Below are positions 1 to 4,139 of a DNA stretch of 6,407 nt, in pieces. The notes below the pieces were generated by a model, which worked only from the letters and a program-made list of their open reading frames with translations, ran no database searches and was not told where the DNA came from. The stretch is from Chloroflexota bacterium (lineage in GTDB: Bacteria > Chloroflexota > Dehalococcoidia > Tepidiformales > Tepidiformaceae). The stretch spans positions 1 to 6,407 of the forward strand of contig JAKALX010000222.1 of the NCBI GenBank assembly GCA_021823905.1, given 5' to 3'. Both the position numbers and the translations under genes were made by a program. Each line of letters begins with the position of its first letter. Position 1 is the first letter of the stretch.

Positions 1-80
1 GAGATCGGCGAGATCAGGTCGCCGAGGTGCTCGGCGGCGGGCGCCGCGGCCAGCTGCTTGTCAGCGCGCCTAAACCTCAA
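1..80 (-). CDS. Partial 5' end of an unidentified gene downstream of frr (possible TTG start)
   Basis: This is the only minus-strand frame that stays open from the end of frr to the window edge; the other two frames hit stops. A TTG codon at 80-78 lies 9 nt after AAGGAGG (96-90), which is inside the frr coding sequence, so the gene would overlap frr by 11 bp, as in translationally coupled genes. The visible peptide begins (M)RFRRADKQLAAAPAAEHL and continues to LISPI at the edge. In many bacteria uppS or cdsA follows frr, but neither the UppS motif HVAIIMDGN nor a CdsA-like membrane segment appears in these 26 residues. The product is therefore not identified. It could be an N-terminal extension of such a gene, or non-coding sequence. 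Confidence 0.35.
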   Translation of the reverse strand, partial: MRFRRADKQLAAAPAAEHLGDLISPI

Positions 81-633
81 GGAGGTCGGCCTCCTTCTTG
101 CGCGCTTCGGCGTCGATCCTGGAAACGTGGCTGTCGGTGAGCTTCTGAAGCTCTTCCTCGTGGCGTTTGATGTCGTCCTGAGAGATGTGGCCGTCCTTCT
201 CGGCGCGCTTGAACTCGTCGTTCGTGTGCCTGCGGACGTTGCGGACGGCCACGCGCGCCTCCTCGGCTTTGGCGTGGACCATCTTCACCATCTCCTTGCG
301 GCGCTGCTCGGTGAGGGGCGGGATGGGGAGGCGGATCACCTGCCCGTCGATGGCGGGGTTGAGGCCGAGATCGGATTGCTGGATGGCCTTTTCGATTGCG
401 CGGACAGCGCCCCGGTCCCACACCTGGATCGTAAGGAGGCGGGATTCGGGAGCGTTGATCGTGCCGAGCTGCTTGAGGGGGGTCGCGGCCCCGTAGTAGT
501 CGACGTGCAGCGTTTCGATGAGGCTTGGGTGGGCACGGCCGGTGCGAATGCCGTTGAGCTCGCGCTTGAGCGCTTCGACCGCCCCGTCCATGTGCTCATC
601 GGCGCGCAGGAGGATCTCGTCGGGGTCAACCAT
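70..633 (-). CDS. frr: Ribosome recycling factor (RRF)
   Basis: RRF works with EF-G to split the post-termination ribosome in the cytoplasm, so that subunits and mRNA can be reused. The 187-aa product matches the usual length of about 185. Family hallmarks are in order: GIRTGRAHPSLIE (28-40), VDYYGAATPLKQL (44-56), EKAIQQSDLGLNP (81-93), RLPIPPLTEQRRKEM (101-115), VAVRNVRRHTNDEFK (128-142) and the C-terminal QKLTD segment (163-167). The conserved arginines of the VRNVRR helix, which contacts 23S rRNA, are present. The ATG at 633-631 has GGAGG (646-642) 8 nt upstream. The gene lies 25 nt after pyrH in the rpsB-tsf-pyrH-frr operon. Its 3' end carries AAGAAGGAGG, which may serve as the ribosome binding site of the next gene. 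Confidence 0.97.
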   Translation of the reverse strand: MVDPDEILLRADEHMDGAVEALKRELNGIRTGRAHPSLIETLHVDYYGAATPLKQLGTINAPESRLLTIQVWDRGAVRAIEKAIQQSDLGLNPAIDGQVIRLPIPPLTEQRRKEMVKMVHAKAEEARVAVRNVRRHTNDEFKRAEKDGHISQDDIKRHEEELQKLTDSHVSRIDAEARKKEADLLEV

Positions 634-641
634 TGCATCTG

Positions 642-646
642 CCTCC
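642..646 (-). promoter_or_regulatory. Ribosome binding site of frr
   Basis: GGAGG on the minus strand lies 8 nt before the frr ATG at 633. It lies in the 25-nt pyrH-frr gap and fixes the frr start. Confidence 0.75.
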
Positions 647-658
647 GGGGCACGTGCC

Positions 659-1405
659 CTAGATGTTGCGAACGGGTTCGCTCTCGGGTTGAGAAGCGAT
701 CAGCGTCCCGACGTGGTCGCCGCGCAGCGCGCGGTAGATGCCGTCGGGCGTAGCGACGTCGAACACGATGATGGGCAGGTGGTTCTCCATGCACATGCTG
801 AGGGCGGTGATGTCCATCACCTTGAGGCGTCGCTGGATCGCTTCGAGATGGGTGAGCTCGTCGTAGCGGCGCGCCGAGGCGTCCAGCGCCGGGTCGGCGG
901 TGTAGACGCCGTCAACGCCGTGCTTGGCCATGATCAGGGCTTCGCAGTCGACCTCGATCGCGCGCAGGGCGGCGGCCGTGTCGGTTGTCATATAGGGGTT
1001 GCCGGTGCCGGCTGCGAAGATGACGACGCGTCCTTTTTCGAGGTGGCGGATCGCGCGGCGGCGGATGTAGGGCTCGGCGACCTGGGCGATTGGGAGAGCG
1101 GTTTGCGTGCGGACGATGCAGCCGACCTTCTCCAATGCGTCTTGCAGGGCGAGCGCGTTCATGATCGTGGCCAGCATGCCGGCGTAGTCGGCCGTGGCGC
1201 GATCCATCCCCGTCTCGGCGACGGTGGCGCCGCGCCAGAAATTGCCGCCGCCAACCACGACGGCAACCTGGATGTCGTCGCCGATGGCGCGGCAGATCTG
1301 AGTCGCGAGCAGCTTGGTGGTGCGAGCGTCGATGCCGAAAGGGCGATCGCCCATGAGGGCTTCGCCGCTGAGCTTGAGGAGCACCCGCCGGTACCGACCT
1401 CGCAC
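659..1405 (-). CDS. pyrH: UMP kinase (uridylate kinase)
   Basis: PyrH phosphorylates UMP to UDP with ATP in pyrimidine nucleotide synthesis. The bacterial enzyme is a hexamer of the amino-acid-kinase fold, allosterically controlled by GTP and UTP. The 248-aa product has the family motifs in order: KLSGEALMG (11-19) for ATP binding, VGGGNFWRG (51-59), MDRATADYAGMLATIMNAL (67-85) for UMP binding, AAGTGNPYMTTDTAAALRA (131-149) and AKHGVDGVYTADP (160-172). The reading frame is open further upstream, but homology begins at RYRRVLLKLSG. A GTG at 1405-1403 lies 7 nt after AAAGGGG (1419-1413), so this start was chosen. The 20-nt gap after tsf and 25-nt gap before frr indicate co-transcription. Confidence 0.97.
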   Translation of the reverse strand: MRGRYRRVLLKLSGEALMGDRPFGIDARTTKLLATQICRAIGDDIQVAVVVGGGNFWRGATVAETGMDRATADYAGMLATIMNALALQDALEKVGCIVRTQTALPIAQVAEPYIRRRAIRHLEKGRVVIFAAGTGNPYMTTDTAAALRAIEVDCEALIMAKHGVDGVYTADPALDASARRYDELTHLEAIQRRLKVMDITALSMCMENHLPIIVFDVATPDGIYRALRGDHVGTLIASQPESEPVRNI

Positions 1406-1412
1406 CTGATTG

Positions 1413-1419
1413 CCCCTTT
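1413..1419 (-). promoter_or_regulatory. Ribosome binding site selecting the pyrH GTG start
   Basis: AAAGGGG on the minus strand lies 7 nt before the GTG at 1405. It favours this start over the upstream in-frame codons that reach into tsf. Confidence 0.6.
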
Positions 1420-1425
1420 CCGTGG

Positions 1426-1929
1426 TCAGCGGCCGAGCTCGAAACGGACGAAGCGGCGAACGCGGATGTTCTCGCCGGTCTTCGCCACCGCGTCGTGGAT
1501 GAGGTCGCCGATGGTGCGGCCCGGATCTCGGATGAACGGCTGCTTGACGAGACAAACTTCCTCGTCGCTGCCTTCGTGGACCGCGGTGCGATCCTCGGGG
1601 CTGACGACCGCGGGGTTCATTGCGGCGATCTGCATGGCGATGTTGCGCGCGAGGGAGCGGAAGTCGTCGGTGTTGGCGACGAAGTCCGTCTCGCAGTTGA
1701 TTTCGACGAGAACCCCGATGCGGCCGCCGGCGTGGATATAGCTTTCGACCACGCCGTTCGAGGTTTCGCGGTCCGCGCGCTTGGCGGCGGCGGCGACACC
1801 CTTCTCGCGGAGAATCTCCCTGGCGCGGGCGGCGTCGCCGCCGGCCTCTTCGAGGGCGCGCTTGGCGTCCATGACGCCGGCGCCGGTCTCTTCGCGGAGG
1901 GCTTTGATCTGTTCGGTGGTAACTGCCAC
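1426..1929 (-). CDS. tsf: Elongation factor Ts, short form
   Basis: EF-Ts is the guanine-nucleotide exchange factor that recharges EF-Tu with GTP. The N-terminal UBA-like domain carries the first family signature, LREETGAGVMDAKRAL (11-26). The second signature, EINCETDFVAN (76-86), supplies the TDFVAN core that displaces magnesium in EF-Tu. At 167 aa it is far shorter than E. coli EF-Ts (283 aa): only one core subdomain follows the UBA domain, as in Thermus and Chloroflexota. Nothing is frameshifted; the C-terminal ENIRVRRFVRFELG is the normal family ending. The start is GTG at 1929-1927, 10 nt after the rpsB stop, with AGGA about 8 nt upstream and AGGAG 13 nt upstream. Tight linkage to rpsB and pyrH is the standard arrangement. 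Confidence 0.97.
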   Translation of the reverse strand: MAVTTEQIKALREETGAGVMDAKRALEEAGGDAARAREILREKGVAAAAKRADRETSNGVVESYIHAGGRIGVLVEINCETDFVANTDDFRSLARNIAMQIAAMNPAVVSPEDRTAVHEGSDEEVCLVKQPFIRDPGRTIGDLIHDAVAKTGENIRVRRFVRFELGR

Positions 1930-1939
1930 GGCTGTCGTC

Positions 1940-2818
1940 CTACTCCTGGTTCGGTTCGTGGGCGGCGGCCTGCGCCTCGGCCGAGATCCTGGTGACTGTT
2001 TGTTCGAGCTCGGCGGCGCCGGTTGCCGCTCCCTCGTCCGGGGAGGCCGAATACGAGCCGCTGGCCATGCCCGCCTCTGCCGCCGCGCGAACCATCTCGT
2101 CGGCGTTCACCCCGGCTCCCGCGCCGGACTCGCGAGCGGCGCGTCCTTCGATGGCGGCGTCCGCGACCTTGCCGAGAATCAGCTTGATGGCACGAATGGC
2201 GTCGTCGTTGCTGGGGATCGGGTAGCTGATCGGGTCGGGATCGCAGTTCGTGTCGACCAACGAGACGATCGGGGTGCCGAGGCGGGCGCATTCGGCGACC
2301 GCGATCGCTTCCTTGACCGTGTCGATAATGAAGACCGCGGCGGGGAGCCGTTCCATGTTCTTGATGCCGCCGAAGTAGCGGTTGAGCCGCTCGATCTCGT
2401 TGGAGATGTCGAGCTGCTCCTTCTTTGTCAGGCGCGAGTAGTCGCCGCGCGCGGTTGCCGCCTCCAGGGTGTGGAGGTGGCGGACGCGGCTCTGGATGGT
2501 GCGGAAGTTCGTCAATGTGCCGCCGAGCCAGCGGTTGTTCACGTAGGGCAGGCCGGCGCGTTGCGCCTCGATCTCGACCGTTTCGCGCGCCTGCTTCTTC
2601 GTCCCGATGATGAGCACGTCGCCACCGTTGGCGACGACGTCGCGGATGAAGTTGATCGCGTTGTCGAGCCGGGTGACGGTCTGTTGCAGGTCGATGATAT
2701 GGATGCCGTTGCGCTCGGTGAAGATGAACTGGCGCATCTTCGGGTTCCAACGGCGCGTCTGGTGGCCGAAGTGAACGCCGGCCTCCAGCAGTTGTTTCAT
2801 GCTCACGGGCGTGACCAG
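1940..2818 (-). CDS. rpsB: 30S ribosomal protein S2 (probable CTG start)
   Basis: S2 binds late to the 30S body near protein S1. Clear family segments are MKQLLEAGVHFGHQTRRWNP (7-26, counted from the CTG), FIFTERNGIHIIDL (31-44), VNNRWLGGTLTNF (93-105), and VDTNCDPD with IPSNDDAIRAIKLI (188-214). The frame is open to 3019, but homology starts here. Possible starts are ATG 2800, GTG 2806 and CTG 2818. The only good Shine-Dalgarno sequence, GGAGG at 2829-2825, is 6 nt from the CTG but 18 and 24 nt from the others. The CTG start gives (M)VTPVSMKQLL, close to the E. coli-type MATVSM beginning. I therefore prefer CTG; a pipeline restricted to ATG/GTG/TTG would call 2800 or 2806. From about residue 225 there is an Ala/Glu/Gly-rich tail of roughly 65 aa beyond the conserved S2 core. 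It is the first gene of the operon. Confidence 0.96.
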   Translation of the reverse strand: MVTPVSMKQLLEAGVHFGHQTRRWNPKMRQFIFTERNGIHIIDLQQTVTRLDNAINFIRDVVANGGDVLIIGTKKQARETVEIEAQRAGLPYVNNRWLGGTLTNFRTIQSRVRHLHTLEAATARGDYSRLTKKEQLDISNEIERLNRYFGGIKNMERLPAAVFIIDTVKEAIAVAECARLGTPIVSLVDTNCDPDPISYPIPSNDDAIRAIKLILGKVADAAIEGRAARESGAGAGVNADEMVRAAAEAGMASGSYSASPDEGAATGAAELEQTVTRISAEAQAAAHEPNQE

Positions 2819-2824
2819 GGGATG

Positions 2825-2829
2825 CCTCC
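2825..2829 (-). promoter_or_regulatory. Ribosome binding site of rpsB, pointing to a CTG start
   Basis: GGAGG, within TTGGAGG on the minus strand, lies 6 nt before the CTG at 2818. It is too far from the GTG at 2806 (18 nt) and the ATG at 2800 (24 nt) for normal initiation. No other Shine-Dalgarno-like sequence precedes those codons. Confidence 0.6.
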
Positions 2830-2849
2830 AACGTGGCGGCGCATAGATT

Positions 2850-2867
2850 TGCCCGGTGAACCGGGCA
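2850..2867 (-). promoter_or_regulatory. Hairpin in the rpsB 5' leader
   Basis: A perfect inverted repeat (TGCCCGG, 4-nt loop TTCA on the minus strand, CCGGGCA) ends about 20 nt upstream of the rpsB Shine-Dalgarno sequence. In other bacteria S2 represses its own operon by binding the rpsB leader, so an autoregulatory role is possible. I see no match to a named leader motif; the hairpin itself is what the sequence shows. Confidence 0.45.
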
Positions 2868-2898
2868 CGCGTCGCCCAAAACAAAGCGGAACCCGTTA

Positions 2899-2904
2899 AG
2901 CATA
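2899..2904 (-). promoter_or_regulatory. Possible -10 element of the rpsB operon promoter
   Basis: TATGCT on the minus strand matches TATAAT at 4 of 6 positions and lies in a locally AT-richer patch. Transcription from it would start near 2892 and give a leader of roughly 70 nt that includes the 2850-2867 hairpin. The hexamer at -35 spacing (TTCCGC) is poor, so the call is weak. Confidence 0.3.
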
Positions 2905-3011
2905 GCCCGCCGCGCATCTCCGCGGAAGGCGGCCGGGCTCGGGCATCAAGCCGGGTTTTCAGGCCGGAGGCCCTCGTGACCGTCGAACACGGGCGTTTCG
3001 GGTGGTTCGAT

Positions 3012-3040
3012 GCGGGCACGGTGGCCCGCGGCTACCGTGC
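3012..3040. repeat. Overlapping, mutually exclusive inverted repeats in the divergent spacer
   Basis: GCGGGC (3012-3017) pairs with GCCCGC (3024-3029). The overlapping GCACGGT (3016-3022) pairs with ACCGTGC (3034-3040). Both cannot form at once. They sit about 45 nt upstream of the plus-strand promoter, where an operator could lie, but in DNA this GC-rich they may be fortuitous. Confidence 0.3.
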
Positions 3041-3085
3041 GTCGGGCCGGCGAATGGAGCCGGGGCGTTTCCCGGACATCACCTA

Positions 3086-3115
3086 TTGACGGGCGCGGGC
3101 CCGTTTCTGTAGCGT
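3086..3115 (+). promoter_or_regulatory. Sigma-70-like promoter for the leader ORF and possibly birA-his
   Basis: TTGACG (3086-3091) matches the -35 consensus at 5 of 6 positions. After an 18-nt spacer comes TAGCGT (3110-3115), a weak -10 that keeps the key T, A and final T and is preceded by TG. Transcription would start near 3121-3123, just ahead of the Shine-Dalgarno sequence of the mini-ORF. The upstream minus-strand unit is divergent, so no read-through comes from it. Confidence 0.55.
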
Positions 3116-3125
3116 GCACATCAAG

Positions 3126-3135
3126 AAGGAGGTGA
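3126..3135 (+). promoter_or_regulatory. Near-perfect ribosome binding site of the leader mini-ORF
   Basis: AAGGAGGTGA is complementary to ten consecutive bases of the 16S rRNA 3' end. AGGAGG ends 8 nt before the ATG at 3141. This is far stronger than the binding site of any other gene in the window, arguing that the short ORF is translated. It can also pair with the CCTCCTCCT run at the end of the same ORF (3190-3198). Confidence 0.75.
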
Positions 3136-3140
3136 TGCGC

Positions 3141-3200
3141 ATGGATAGTCACAGTCGTAGGTACGGCCGAACCCTGGCGCTGGAGGTGGCCTCCTCCTAG
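3141..3200 (+). CDS. Putative 19-aa leader peptide or small protein
   Basis: The ORF ATG...TAG encodes MDSHSRRYGRTLALEVASS. An in-frame ATG at 3135 lies only 2 nt after AGGAGG, so 3141 is preferred. Promoter, very strong ribosome binding site, short ORF, hairpin and terminator follow one another within about 170 nt and just precede birA-hisZ-hisG. This is the layout of a translation-coupled attenuator. There is no run of one amino acid: one His, three Arg (two adjacent) and one Tyr, so a histidine-specific attenuator is not supported by codon content. Alternatives are a nascent-chain-sensing leader, a stand-alone small protein or a peptide precursor. I recognise no family. Confidence 0.55.
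   Translation: MDSHSRRYGRTLALEVASS
3182..3197 (+). promoter_or_regulatory. GGAGG/CCTCC stem at the end of the mini-ORF (anti-Shine-Dalgarno run)
   Basis: GGAGG (3182-3186) can fold onto CCTCC at 3190-3194 (3-nt loop) or 3193-3197 (6-nt loop). The same CCTCCTCCT run (3190-3198) is complementary to the AAGGAGG ribosome binding site of this ORF (3126-3132). Two alternative pairings are therefore possible, and ribosomes in the ORF would disrupt either. Confidence 0.4.
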
Positions 3201-3214
3201 GACTTCGGTCTTAG
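3197..3214 (+). promoter_or_regulatory. UUCG-capped hairpin overlapping the mini-ORF stop codon
   Basis: CTAGGAC and GTCTTAG form a 7-bp stem (one G-U pair) closed by C(UUCG)G, an exceptionally stable tetraloop. The 5' arm contains the TAG stop, so a terminating ribosome would keep this hairpin open. It lies 5 nt before the terminator stem. Confidence 0.6.
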
Positions 3215-3219
3215 CTACG

Positions 3220-3255
3220 AAGGGGCCCCGCGAGACTCATGCGGGGCCCCTTTTT
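3220..3255 (+). terminator. Strong intrinsic terminator or attenuator upstream of birA
   Basis: A 12-bp stem is formed by AAGGGGCCCCGC (3220-3231) and GCGGGGCCCCTT (3241-3252), with a 9-nt loop. The 3' arm runs into TTTTT (3251-3255). On the minus strand only TT follows the stem, so it acts in the plus direction. It is 19 nt from the birA start and downstream of a promoter, with no other gene to end except the mini-ORF. Confidence 0.85.
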
Positions 3256-3274
3256 ATTGCCCGGAATTTCGTCC

Positions 3275-4051
3275 ATGAACCAGCCCGCATTCGACCCCCG
3301 GTGCTTCCAATCCGCTCTCACGACCGCCACGGTTGGCCGCTTCCTGATCTATCGCGAGCGGACCGAAACCACGATGGAGCTTGCCCGCCGGGAGGCTCAC
3401 GAGGGCGCGCCGCACGGGACGCTCGTGCTGACCGAGGAGCAGACCGCCGGGCGTGGGCGCAAGGGGCGGAGCTTCCACAGCCCGCCTGGCGAGAACCTCT
3501 ATTTCACGCTGGTGCTGCGGCTGCCCCTCGATCAGCATCGGCGCCTGCCCGTGATTGCGCCCGTGGCCGTGTGCGCGGCGGTGGCGGCGGAGGGGGTCCA
3601 GGCGCGAATCAAGTGGCCGAACGACATCTGGGCCGGCGAGCGCAAGCTGTGCGGGATGCTGATCGATGCCGAATTGACCGCTGACGGCGCGCTCGCCATG
3701 CCCGGGATCGGCATCAACGTGAACGGAGACCCAACCCGCAACCCCGAGCTGGCTGCCATCGCCACGAGCGTCGCCCGCGAGCTCGGCCACCCCGTGGCGC
3801 GCGAGGAGCTTCTCGCGCACGTCTGCAACGAGCTCGAGGCCGCGATCGACTCGCCGCCCGGCGAGCTGATGCTTCGCTACCGCGTCATGAGCATGATCCT
3901 GGGGCGGCGGGTGACGGTGCTGCCGGCCGTCGGCGAGCCCTTCGAGGCAAACGCGAGCGAGGTTGCCGGCGACGGCTCGCTCGTCGTAGTCCGCGACAAC
4001 GGCCTGAGCGAGCAGCTCAACGCGGCCGAAGTGAGCCTGAGGCCGGTGTAG
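3275..4051 (+). CDS. birA: Biotin-[acetyl-CoA-carboxylase] ligase, catalytic type
   Basis: The enzyme makes biotinyl-AMP and transfers biotin to a lysine of carrier proteins such as the acetyl-CoA carboxylase BCCP subunit. The 258-aa product shows the class I ligase layout: GRGRKGRSFHSPPGENLYF (59-77), the nucleotide/biotin loop; KWPNDIW (113-119); KLCGMLID (124-131), containing the conserved catalytic-site lysine; GIGINVN (144-150); and a small C-terminal beta domain from about 208. The N-terminal helix-turn-helix of bifunctional BirA is absent, so it should not bind a biotin operator. The frame is open from an ATG at 3239, but that lies in the terminator hairpin; the ATG at 3275 fits the family. 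Its ribosome binding site is weak (GGAA 8 nt upstream). hisZ follows after 88 nt. Confidence 0.93.
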   Translation: MNQPAFDPRCFQSALTTATVGRFLIYRERTETTMELARREAHEGAPHGTLVLTEEQTAGRGRKGRSFHSPPGENLYFTLVLRLPLDQHRRLPVIAPVAVCAAVAAEGVQARIKWPNDIWAGERKLCGMLIDAELTADGALAMPGIGINVNGDPTRNPELAAIATSVARELGHPVAREELLAHVCNELEAAIDSPPGELMLRYRVMSMILGRRVTVLPAVGEPFEANASEVAGDGSLVVVRDNGLSEQLNAAEVSLRPV

Positions 4052-4080
4052 GCGTCGGCGCATTGCGTTCGTGGCTGCGC

Positions 4081-4111
4081 CCCGGTTTTCCGGGTGATTC
4101 GCCGATGAATC
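4081..4111 (+). repeat. Two small inverted repeats in the birA-hisZ gap
   Basis: CCCGG-TTTT-CCGGG (4081-4094) and GATTC-N6-GAATC (4096-4111) lie side by side just before the -10-like TATCAT. The first has no following T-run and is not a convincing terminator. The second covers the spacer of the possible hisZ promoter, where an operator could sit. Confidence 0.35.
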
Positions 4112-4126
4112 GATGTGGCCTATCAT
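4098..4126 (+). promoter_or_regulatory. Possible internal promoter for hisZ-hisG
   Basis: TATCAT (4121-4126) matches TATAAT at 5 of 6 positions. The best element about 17 nt upstream, TTCGCC (4098-4103), is weak. Transcription would start near 4133, only about 7 nt before the ATG at 4140, giving a near-leaderless mRNA. That would fit the lack of any Shine-Dalgarno sequence before hisZ. Confidence 0.35.
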
Positions 4127-4139
4127 GTTTCCACACACT

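Noticed and set aside
518..1741. Long plus-strand ORF (407 codons) opposite pyrH and tsf
   Set aside because: It lies antisense to two genes with clear family motifs, has no ribosome binding site or recognisable domain, and long antisense frames are expected at this GC content.
1781..2899. Plus-strand ORF (372 codons) opposite tsf and rpsB
   Set aside because: It is a shadow of rpsB and tsf, with no recognisable domains.
2856..3089. Plus-strand ORF of 77 codons in the divergent spacer
   Set aside because: It has no Shine-Dalgarno sequence and no recognisable family, overlaps the rpsB leader and ends inside the TTGACG promoter element.
2946..3152. Minus-strand ORF of 68 codons in the divergent spacer
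   Set aside because: It has no ribosome binding site, has a Pro/Arg/His-rich spurious composition and runs across the plus-strand promoter and mini-ORF start.
3141..3200. Mini-ORF as a classical histidine attenuator leader
   Set aside because: Only one His codon is present, whereas classical his leaders carry a run of them. The position upstream of birA rather than directly before hisZ also weakens the idea.
3116..3256. T-box or other known riboswitch upstream of birA
   Set aside because: I found no T-box antiterminator motif (AGGGUGGNACCGCG-like) and no other riboswitch core that I recognise.
3239..3274. Upstream ATG at 3239 as the birA start
   Set aside because: It lies in the loop/stem of the intrinsic terminator, and its extra 12 residues have no family match. 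The ATG at 3275 gives a normal N-terminus.
4081..4094. CCCGG-TTTT-CCGGG as a birA terminator
   Set aside because: The stem is only 5 bp and no T-run follows it.
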